NCBI GenBank assembly: GCA_002786025.1
Contig: NHNW01000005.1
Coordinates: 1-64,000 of the forward strand
DNA from: Zasmidium citrigriseum
Lineage: Eukaryota > Ascomycota > Dothideomycetes > Mycosphaerellales > Mycosphaerellaceae
DNA: 64,000 nt
Direction: 5' to 3'
Part shown: positions 45,901 to 55,213 of the stretch, piece after piece
Numbering within the stretch: the first letter of the stretch is position 1
Layout: every line of letters starts with the position of its first letter
Program-made: the position numbers and the translations under genes
The notes under the pieces: generated by a model
Databases searched by the model: none
Seen by the model: the letters and a program-made list of their open reading frames with translations, nothing else
Told to the model about the DNA's origin: nothing

Positions 45901-46500
45901 TATAGTCCCTAAGTATAGCTAATTTAGCCTCTAATAACGGATAGAGTAGCCTTTAAGAGGGCTCCTTACCCTCCTCTATATCTATAGCGAGGTTATCTAG
46001 CCTATACTTAGGTAATTCTATACCTTTCTCTATTAAAAATATATTAGTATATTCCCTATAGGCCTATAGTAGCCTTTCGAGCTTAATCTTACCTATACTA
46101 GCTATAATCCTCGCTACTAGGATATATATTAGTATAGCGGTATCTCTCGCTAGGCTAGTAAAAGCCTTAGCTAATACTATACTTACCTTTCGCTATCGAG
46201 AGCCGCGCCTACTCCTCTAATATATAGTCTTAGTAGAGAAGTCTATACTCGAGTTATACTACTCTAGCTATAGTATACCTAGAACGAGCTAGTATCTATA
46301 AATAGCGCTATACTCTAAGAAGGTTAAGTAGCTTTATACTTTACCTATAGAGTTACTAACCTTTAGCGGTACCTTACTAATCCTATAGGTCTATAGATAT
46401 TATCTATTAAGGGCCGCTATAGGTATAGAGGCTTCCTTAGTAGGTTAGATCTATAGCTCCTTAGCTAGTCTAGTATAGATAAAACTACTATTAGCGCTAC
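42990..46500 (-). pseudogene. Pol relic of the dead chromovirus
   Basis: The minus-strand RT active site reads VYLDDILIF around 45,505-45,494 for YLDD. In the same frame, 2.4 kb downstream, a chromodomain relic lies at about 43,190-43,130, with conserved Tyr and Gly positions intact and TAG where Trp is expected (EYLVA-x-EGYK). Keeping one frame over 2.4 kb shows decay by substitution. Integrase and RNase H must lie between but were not read residue by residue. Confidence 0.85.
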
Positions 46501-46699
46501 TATTAACGAGAGCCTTAACGACTCTACTTTTACCTAGTTCTTAGACCTTAACCTCTACTTTAATTAGGCTATAAAGGAACTACTTCTACTTCTAGCCTAG
46601 CTCTACTAGGTAGCGCTCTTCCTCGCTATAATAGATATAGCTCGCTACCTTCTATTCTACTAGGTAGAGGCCTAGCCTTCCTCTAACGATAGCTTATCG

Positions 46700-47850
46700 C
46701 CCTACTTTAGGAGACTAACGTTTAGATACTAATCCTACTTATAGCCTACTTAGTAATAATTATAGTAGGTAGGAGGGTCGCTTTTATAGTAAAGTACTTT
46801 CGCTAGCTCTTTCTATATAGCGCCTACTCTCCTTTTACTACTATCTCTACTACTTCTACGCCTCTTTAGCGAGGGATCGTCCCTTATAGAGCTACGCTTA
46901 GTACTTCTTCTCTCGCCCTTATTCTTCCTAAACTTCTTACGCTCCTCTATAGTAACTTTAGCTAAGTAGTAGTATTCGCTAGCCTAGTCTTTAGCCTCTA
47001 CTAGTATCTTAGGCTTAGTAGGGAATACGCTTAGCCTCTAGCGTATATTATAGCCTAGCGTAGAATAGAAATCTTAGATCTATATATCTTACTAGTCCTC
47101 GCCTAGCTTAGACTAGTCTATATATATCTTCTCTAGTAGAGCGCTAAGCGTCTTACTACTCTAAAAGGCCTCTTTTAGCCTATTATAGGCGCGCTACTAG
47201 CGTTCTTCTTCTAAGCCTATAGAGTTTAGTATTACCTCCTATATAATAGCCTAAGTAATAAGCTCCTCGAGCGTCCTCTTATAGACGTACTAGTATATCT
47301 ACTTCTCGACTAATATATACTTATCTACCCTATCTACTTTATAGTCTTCTTTACTCTTAAACCCTATAAAGTATTAGAAGTCTTACTCTAACGCTTACTC
47401 CTAGTTATTAAAGTTTAACTAGCTAGACCTATCGAAGATAGGGGGTTCCTTTCCCTTAAGTAAACTACTCGAGTATACGTCCTCTATAGCGCTAGGTAGG
47501 ATAATAGTAGCCTTAGCTACGCTAGTCTACTTTAGGCGAGCCGTTTTAGCCTTAAGCCTTATAATTTCCGCCTTTTCTCTTACCTCGGCGAGGTAGAGGT
47601 TATATAGTATAGCGCGAGCCTATTTACGAGCTATCTCCCTCTAGATCTACTTTTTAAGAGGCTCCTCTAGTTAGGTCTAGCTTTCGCTATCTAACCTAAG
47701 CCTACTTATTAGGTTATCTATCTAGGCCTTCTCTACGCTAGTCTAGCCTTCTAGCTAGCTACTAGTACCCTATAGAGTCTTATCGCTCGCTAGTATACTA
47801 GCGCTAGCCTTACTAGTAGAGCGCGCTAATTAGGATATTACTATTCTAGC
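46700..47850 (-). pseudogene. Gag relic of the dead chromovirus
   Basis: A zinc-knuckle relic lies at 46,767-46,726 on the minus strand. Reading TAT/TAC at the expected places as decayed Cys or His codons gives the exact C-X2-C-X4-H-X4-C spacing. Its frame relates to the pol frame as a -1 shift, as in the intact element. The rest of gag up to the 5' LTR is coding-like but not recognised in detail. Confidence 0.7.
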
Positions 47851-47881
47851 TTCGTTATATATAGAAAGATCGATTTACGTA

Positions 47882-48082
47882 TAAGGTTTAAGTAGGAAGC
47901 TATAGGTAAAAGTAAGAATAGTAATATATAGGTAAAAATAGTATAACTCGAATCGATAGAGGAGTCGAAAAGAGAGAGAGGTCGGATCTAGAGAAAACCT
48001 TATATACGCTAAGGCTAGCTAGGCCTAGAATTAGCTAGGCTAGCTATAGGCTTCGTTACGTAGGCCTAGGCTCGTAATATTA
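47882..48082 (-). repeat. 5' LTR of the dead chromovirus, 201 bp
   Basis: Homologous along its full length to 41,260-41,460; ends GGCTCGTAATATTA. The shared segment AATCGATAGAGGAGTCGAAA is conserved in both copies. Confidence 0.9.
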
Positions 48083-48959
48083 ATAGTCTTTAAAGTAAGT
48101 AAAGATAGTAGGAACTTATTAGAGAATACTAGCTCGCTCTTATAGTATATATTAAACTACGCTTAGAGTTTAAAGACCCCCTTTATAGTAGTAATATATT
48201 TATTAATTAGCTATAATCTATTAGTCTTAATACTATATTTATATAGTAAGTACTTAAAGTCTATATATCTCCTAGCTATTAAGCTAAAGTTATATACTAC
48301 TAAAGCGCTTATTTAGGTAGGATATAGCTACTTTAAACGTATTACTAGTAGAAGACTCTATACTATACTTATTACTAGTAAGTAGTAAATAGGCCTTACT
48401 AGTTAAAGCTAGAAGCGCGCGATTATTATAATATTAGAGTAGTATATTAGACTATAGAGTATATAAGTTAAGAGAGTCTAGAGGTACTAAGCTTTATCTA
48501 TCTCTAGTATTATATAAGAGTATTCTAGTAGTTATAAGTAATAAGCGTAGAAGTAAGGAATTATATATAGTAGTTATACGTATTATTACTTACTTATTAG
48601 TAAACGAGTAAGTACTATATCTACTAGACTATTATATAGAATCTACTAACTATTAGTAGATAGAGGCTTAGTATTAGCGATTCTAAAATCTAAAGTAGTC
48701 TTAGTAAGATACTTTAAAATTTATAATCTTCTTATATAAATATCTTTTTTTCTAAATAAGATATAGAGAAACTTTATATAAGAAACTTATAAAGTAAGAT
48801 CGAAGTACTAGGATTATAATATTTTAGCTATATATCTTAATAAATAAGCCTAAACTATAACTAGAAAGCTAAGTCTTAAGTTAAAAATATTTATATAGTT
48901 TTTAGCCTAAGTAGAGACTAGTTATATATCTAATAGTCTATTATTATTATTTATATTAT

Positions 48960-49600
48960 ACTAGTCTAGTATAATAGTATATATATATATAGTTTACTTT
49001 TAATCTTAATAGTAAAATCCTTAAAGTCTATAATAATTATTTTCTATCTACTATTAAAGAACTAGAAAGTTATATTTCTTTAGTTAATAATAGAGTTATA
49101 TTAGAATAACTATAAGTAGCCTAAAAGAATAGAAAGCTTATCTATCTTAATAACTTCGAAATACTAGTAGCTATCTAGCTTTTAGTTAGTACTATTAGAG
49201 ATTCTAATATTAAGGTAGTATATACCTAGAGATTAATATTTCTAATTAAAAATAGTTTATACTCTTATAATTAAGTACCTATTAATATAAAGGTAGTATA
49301 ATAGTACTAACTTCTATAATATAAAGTTATAGTTAGCTCCTAAATCTATAAGTCTAGAAGCTTTAATAGAAAGAGTAGTATTATCTTAACTAAGCTTAAT
49401 ATTAGTATAAATATAGTATAAAACTAATAGCTTACTAGCTTTTTTTTTTAATTCTTCTAGTCCTAAGTATATAAAAGTAGTAGTAACTAAAACTAGTCTT
49501 TTTTTAGTTAATAGTAATCTTTAGCCTAGTAGCCTAGTTTACTATAGTTAAAATAGGTATTATTTTAATTCTAGTTCCTAATAAGTATATAGTTTATATT
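48960..49600 (-). pseudogene. Gag zinc knuckle and protease relic of another retroelement
   Basis: On the minus strand a knuckle relic at 49,555-49,514 has C-X2-C-X4-H-X4-C spacing once TAT/TAC are read as Cys/His. Downstream is an aspartic-protease relic with its Asp codon at 49,346-49,344 in the context LID-x-GA-x-x-NFI. At about 49,130-49,060 a segment matches the LG-x-x-WL...I-x-W-x-x-M stretch that ends Ty3/gypsy proteases. The knuckle and protease frames again differ by -1. The element lies next to the 6.8-kb dead chromovirus but has no recognised LTRs. The RT and the ends were not found. Confidence 0.65.
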
Positions 49601-51150
49601 TAAAGCGCTAGCTTCTTATTAAAGTCTATTATTTATACGTAAGGTAAACTATAGATAATTATTACTTTAGTAATAAGAAGGTCTATTCCCTAAACTACTT
49701 ATATTACTTCTAGAGTTTAGTTTCTTATTCTTATCTTTATCCTTATTTTATAAAAGTTAGTAAAAGGTTTCTTTAAGATAAGAAAGGAGTAGAAAGAGTT
49801 CTATTCTTTTAAGTAGAAGAGATCTTTAGTAAAAGAGTTCTATTTATAAAGCCTAGGTAATACTAGTAATAAATAAGTATAACTACTATTTCTCTATAAA
49901 TAGTTCTATATTAACTTTCTACTTTAAATTCTCTAAGTATATAATAAAGTTAGTAACTTACTAGCTAATACTTTATTTATATATAAAAAGCTAAATTATA
50001 AAATCTATTAATTAATTAATAAACTTAGTTTATAAGCTAGGTATATAAGATAGACTAGTATTATTATTCTTATTTTTCTATTAATATAAAAAAGTCCTAA
50101 TTAGTAGCTACTTACTCTTTAAGATAAGAAATAGTATAAGTATACTATAGTATAGATTCCTTTTAAGTATAATAAGTTATATTCTTATCTTTATAGAAAG
50201 AATCTATTATATATCCTTATCTTTACTATTTTTAAAAAAGTTATAGATAGTTAAGATTAGTAAAGTATAGCTTATTATATTAGCCTATTAGCTTAAAAAC
50301 TATAGTTTATTATTACTATTAAATAGTACTTATAAGTATTTAGTACTTATAGCTACTTAACTCTAGGTAAGTATAGTTTTAATAATAGCCTAAATATTAT
50401 TAGTAGTAAGTAGTAGTACTAGTAGTAGTTTATCTTAAGGTTAGTTAAGCTTTAGCTATTCTTTAATATCTTAAAGCTACTTATCTAGGTTAGAACTAAA
50501 GTTTAAAGTAGATATATTACTATTTCTTTACTATCTTATAGCTATTATTATATTATATAACTAGATCTAAATAGATATAAAGTTATTAGAATATTAGGCT
50601 TTATCTAGATATATAGGCTAGATTATATAATAAAAGCGAATAGCTATAGAAATAATAGTAAGTAAAAGTATCTTTTAGATATAACTTAGACTAATAACTA
50701 AGAAAGAAAGAGTATTTAAAGTACTATATAAAAAGTACTATAAGCGCTAAGCTAGCGCTTTATAGGCTTATTACTTAAAGTACCTATAGGCTTAACTTTA
50801 GTAAAGTAAAGCTAGCCTTATAATAACTCTAAGTAAAGTAAAAAAGATTATAATATATACTTTTAATAATATTAAGTCTAAAGTTAAGAAGGCTAAGATT
50901 TAGGCTATAAAGAACTTTAATAACTTATTTAAGTAAATATAATATTAGCGCCTATAATACTAAAAAAATATATTAAATAGTAATCTATAGTACTAGTAAG
51001 TAGATATAGTCTTAGCTTAAAATAATATTTATTACTAAGATCCTTAGTAATAAGTTATATATAAAATTAGCTTTAGATACCCTATAAAATTAAGTATAGT
51101 TTTACTCGCTCTCGTTATTAACTAATAACTTACGATTCTAAAGGCGTACG

Positions 51151-52223
51151 ACATAAAAGTCTTCGTCGCTAGAAACGGACAAAATACGCAAAATGCGAAA
51201 GGTACTGCTTCTTAGAAGATACGGCGACACAGTAGAGAACGGAAGGACAACATACGAGCGACTACGAGAGGCGGTGCGACACAGACTCCCGAAGCAACCG
51301 CATGAGGTTTTTGGTACGAAAGGACTACGACCGAAGCGCGCGACGAGCGACAGCTAGTACACAGCAAGGAAGGGAGGAATCAAACGCCTCAAACCGTCCA
51401 CCGAGATCGAGTCGTCCTCTCCCACGAAGCGCGAGGCCGGCGTCTTCAATGCCAGCTGCAAAATCCGCCCGTAAGCTGGACATTGCCAGCCGCGATTCCC
51501 ACGACACCCCTGAATGAAGGATTGAAGGGAGAGGAGAATGGTGCGACAGAGCGAGCGGTTTCTCGAGCGGCCGCCGGGCGCATGAGCTGGGACATCCAGG
51601 GCGGCGAGCGAGGCCGTGGCAGGAGACGGCACCGGCACCGGCAGCAAGATGGACGCAAGCGACATGAGCAGGATGATGGACAAAGCGACGACACATTGAG
51701 CGACTTCTCGGCTGCGGCTTCGAGATGCGCGAGACATTCCGCATCGGCAAGAAGTTGGGAAGAGTTGAAGGACTGTCGCCGCCTGTGTCGCGAATCTCGG
51801 GCGCTGGAGAGGCATTGCGCTTCATCAGTTTCCTGGATTCTCTGCACACCGTCGCTCATCTGCAGGACTGGCTGGCGTCTTCACGGCTCGGCTTCCGCGG
51901 CAGCTTTGGAGTGGGCGACTGCGATGACCATCCACGCTCTGGACGTGGACGGCCGACATCTGCGATCTCGGAAGAGAAACCGAGGCAGCGAACAGGTCTT
52001 CACAGTCGAGGAGGAGAGGTGACATCCACAGAACCAAGCGCATGAAGGACGACAGTGCAGGACCTCGGCACGAAAGGGAAGAAGCAGCGACAAGACGATC
52101 CATATCCTTGCATTTGCAAGCTTCCATTCAGACGATCTACCAATCTGGCTCTACTTTGTACTCATTCCCATGCCAACCCTCCTTCGCCCAGGCTTGCCCA
52201 TCTCAAAGCTGTCTGTCGGTCCG
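51151..52223. other. Edge of the RIP block; no supported gene
   Basis: Normal CA/TG content and higher GC begin at about 51,151. Several overlapping ORFs of 100-190 codons exist on both strands, but none has a recognisable domain, a convincing start or clear codon bias, so none is called. The 3' untranslated region of the six-cysteine gene should lie at the right end. Confidence 0.6.
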
Positions 52224-53703
52224 TCAAGCAGAGGTGCTCGCAGCAGCAGCCGGAGTCGCCTGCGTCTCGAAGCTGGCATTGGGCGTCGCAAGTGCGGTTG
52301 GATCCTCACGGGTGTGCGTGCGAGTCCTGGTGTGAGTGCCAGTGTGCGTACGAGTTCCAGTATGGGTGCGAGTATGAGGATGGCGAGTATGGGAAGCGGT
52401 CTCTGTGCCGTTGGCAGCAGGCGAGGCATCCAACTTCCTGTAGTACCCTCCATATCCACCACCGCCACCGCTGTAGCCACCGCCGCTGTAGCCTGAGGGA
52501 CTTGTCAGTCAGGGATCTTTGCGGGAGGAGTCGTCAGATCGATCGAGGAGCCGACGAGATCGCCGTTGGTTCGGGACAAAGTCTTGCAGCCGGCTGTGAA
52601 GGCTTACCTCCGCCGGAATAGCCACCGCCTCCGCTGTAGCCTGGGATCGTTAGTCGATGGCAAACGAGCTCGTCGCGGATACTCACCTCCTCCGCTGTAG
52701 CCACCGCCGCCGCTGTAGCCTGGAGTCGAAATCAGCATCATCTCATCAATCGCTTGCCGAACAGCGCAACTGAATGCCGTAGCCAGCATCTTTGCCCGAG
52801 GTTGGCAAGGAGAAAAGCGCTTTGGAAGAACTCACCACCTCCACTGTACCCGCCGCCTCCGTAGCCTGCAAGTCATCAGCGCTGCTCAACATCGCCGAGA
52901 CGATGGAGCCGAGGGAGACTCTTCTCGACTCACCGCCACCGCTGTAGCCACCACCTCCGTATCCTGTCAAGCAAACCATCAGCATCTTCCGATCGCTCGG
53001 CTACTCCTCGTCTCAATGGATGCTGAAAGTCCAAGAGCTACTCACCGCCGCCGCTATAGCCTCCTCCGTCGTAGCCTGTGAGAGCGTCAGGAACAGATTC
53101 GGCAGCCATCAAACGTTTGAAGATTGATGAACATGAGCAAACGTACCGCTGTATCCTCCTCCGCCGTAGCCTGAAAGACTGTCAGCAGCAAGCCCGAACG
53201 CATCATCATCTCGACATCATCGAGCCATGCTCTTCAGATGGAGCGAATTCAACATACCGCCTCCGCCATTGCCGCCGCCTGCATCGAATGAGCAAGATGT
53301 CAAACTCTAGCTGGGAATGCATCTACTCACCTCCGTTCCCACCTCCACCGTTTCCGCCGCCTCCATTCCCACCGCCGCCATTGGGTGGTGTGATACCGCC
53401 GCCGCCGCCGCCGTTACCACCTCCTCCATTTCCACCACCGCCATTCTGTCTCGACTGGCAGATGTAGTTTTGGTTGCAGAAGTTGGCTTGGACTGGCTTT
53501 TCATCAGCGACTGACGACGAGAAGCGACTAATCTACTCACGATTGCAACAAGCACCTGGCCGCTGGCGGCAGCTCTGGCCGACACGGATGCACTGCTGGG
53601 TCTGCCTCTCGAAGAGATCCTTCGGCTCGCTGGTGGATTGATCAACTGGAGCGGCCACCGCCAGGCCGGCAATGGCCAGGAGAAGAGCTTGCGTCACTCT
53701 CAT
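52224..53703 (-). CDS. Secreted six-cysteine protein with Gly/Tyr-repeat and His/Thr/Arg tail, ten exons
   Basis: Exons (minus): 53,703-53,541, 53,492-53,331, 53,278-53,258, 53,170-53,147, 53,075-53,046, 52,963-52,934, 52,865-52,836, 52,719-52,687, 52,640-52,608 and 52,492-52,224. They total 795 nt, or 264 residues. All introns are GT-AG and phase 1. Residues 1-18 form a signal peptide; a possible Kex2-like site is LFER (30-33). Cysteines at 38, 45, 52, 53, 60 and 66 give C-X6-C-X6-CC-X6-C-X5-C, the spacing of inhibitor-cystine-knot proteins. Exons 3-9 are micro-exons of 21-33 nt, each coding one Gly/Tyr/Ser unit. The last exon carries YGGYYRKLD, then a His/Thr/Arg/Gly repeat and an Ala/Thr-rich end. 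The role is unknown; a cell-wall or extracellular location is likely. Confidence 0.88.
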
Positions 53704-53768
53704 GATGGCAAGATCCCTGCGAACGATGATGATGAAAGAAAAGCTTCCGACTCTGGTGCTTGGCGGGG

Positions 53769-53778
53769 CCTTTAAATG
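53769..53778 (-). promoter_or_regulatory. TATA-like element of the six-cysteine gene
   Basis: CATTTAAAGG on the minus strand lies about 65-75 nt upstream of the ATG at 53,703. Position and composition fit a TATA-type element; no other support. Confidence 0.35.
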
Positions 53779-53779
53779 T

Positions 53780-55213
53780 TCCTCTGGCCGTCTACACTCT
53801 CCTCCCAAAGTATTGCGAAGTGACACACTTGGAACGGAGCTGCTACGGTTACATTGAGATCCCTTCCTGGATTGGACGATGCGACCATTATGGTACGATT
53901 CAGTCTCTTGTCACTCTTCCAAATCATTTGATCGACCGACGATGAACAAGATTCGAATCATCAGAACGAAGAAGCTGTGGCCGATGCTACCATGACAGTC
54001 CATTCATGGGGTCTTGCTCTGCAGATTGAAGCACATGCTCCTCGCATTCTTCTCGCATTGGACGATATGCCATTCCTGAGCAAAAGGCTGAGTATGCAAT
54101 GTCGCCTGATGAAGCTGTTCGAGGAAACGATCTCCGAACGCTTGACAGCCGCCAGGGCATTGTAACGACAGTGGCTTGCTCAAGCACATGAGTTCGTCGA
54201 AGAGACCAATGCAAGAAGTTGGTACTGCTCTACGCATTGTGCCTGCAGGAGGATGAGAGCTAGCCATGTCCGCCATTGCGCTTGCTTAAGCTTAAACATT
54301 GGGGCTGCAATAGAGTTGCTACACTCCTGCCTTTTCGGGAACAATTTGACGAGTATGCCTATAGTGCTGGCCTTACGCAAGCGACGTCCCGAAGCTTATC
54401 CTACTTACACTCTTGCTGGAGGCAATACGCTTGTTCAGATCTCGCTTCCGGGTCTCGAAGCGGCTTGATTCTGGACATGATGCACAACATGAGCAAGCTT
54501 TCACATCCCTCTCTTGGCAATGCTTCGATGACGGAATGGCTCTGTCGAATGGACGCCTTCGGCTCATCCACGCTGCTGCTCAGCTCCCGCGGATCTCGAA
54601 GTCAAGCTTCGAACAATCCAACGCCGTCACCTTGCGTTCATGTTGCACTGCTTGTCTCGCTCGCTTGGTCGATTCTGCAAAGAACGAGATGATCACCACC
54701 GCGCCTATGCAAATGCTCGCCTATTGCAGCTGCTCGCGGTTGAAGATGGACTTGCTCAACATAGTCTACCCTCCCAATTCCCCGGCATGCCCTGGAGACT
54801 CCCCGAGCGTTGCATCGAAAGCTCGTCGTGGACAGGTCACTCACTACGGAGTTCTGCTGGCTTCACTTCCGTCTCCATTGGATTGGCTTCTCGCTTCACT
54901 TCAGTCTTGACTGGGCATCAGATGCAACTTCCTTCCAAGTCTGTCCTGCTTCAGATGAAGCTTCACTTCGGCCCTTATCTGCCTTGCATGGAAGTCGCCA
55001 TTCCCTCCGGCGTAGTCCTCCTCGAGTAGCGTATCGCTCGTGACGACGATCACTTGCTGGATTGCCTCCATGAATGAGAAGTGGATCCGCTCGTCATGAG
55101 CAAGATGCCCGGCAACTAGTCATTCCAACGATGGAGAACGGCACATTTGGTATCTCGTTCAATCAAAACTGTCCATTTTCGAGTGTGGAGATTATGCCTC
55201 ATTCGCGAGCCAG
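53780..55213. other. Intergenic, no supported gene
   Basis: Upstream of the six-cysteine gene and downstream of the arylsulfotransferase-family gene. Short ORFs of 60-165 codons occur on both strands and overlap each other, without domain, signal peptide or splice structure that I could support. Dinucleotide use is normal, so the RIP process has not touched it. Confidence 0.55.

Larger units (their letters stand above)
41260..48082 (-). mobile_element. RIP-killed chromodomain LTR retrotransposon, about 6.8 kb
   Basis: Two 201-bp direct repeats (41,260-41,460 and 47,882-48,082) flank a minus-strand gag-pol relic. They differ by about eight changes, five of them whole CG/TA swaps. A purine tract lies next to the left repeat. 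Relics of a zinc knuckle, an RT active site and a chromodomain appear in the right order. The LTR ends now read TA...TA, as TG...CA would after RIP. No convincing target duplication was found. Between pol and the left LTR lies a spliced gene relic in the opposite orientation, listed separately. Same general class as the intact element, but the LTR sequence is unrelated by eye. Confidence 0.9.
31959..51150. other. RIP-saturated AT-rich block, right part
   Basis: The same near-absence of CA and TG as the left part resumes at the target duplication and ends abruptly at about 51,150, where the first of many CA/TG appears (51,152, 51,180). CpG content varies: common at about 40.5-48 kb, scarce at about 32-39 kb and 48.1-51.1 kb. 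Stretches where I recognise nothing are about 37.75-41.25 kb, 48.1-48.9 kb and 49.7-51.15 kb. Confidence 0.95.

Noticed and set aside
41250..48090. Target-site duplication around the dead chromovirus
   Set aside because: Five-base flanks (AATTA and ATAGT) do not match; later mutation may have erased it, so none is claimed.
48100..48800. Possible copia-type RNase H phrases on the minus strand
   Set aside because: Only short weak resemblances were found in heavily biased sequence; not enough to name a domain.
1..51150. AT-rich block considered as mitochondrial DNA, a centromere or a telomere-proximal satellite
   Set aside because: Nuclear retrotransposons, retained CpG and CA/TG depletion point to RIP; no mitochondrial gene or telomere repeat is seen. 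A centromeric or subtelomeric location cannot be tested from this window.
51302..52127. Overlapping ORFs of 100-190 codons on both strands at the RIP edge
   Set aside because: They compete with each other, are Arg/Ser/Ala-rich as GC-rich random frames are, and show no domain or splice signals.
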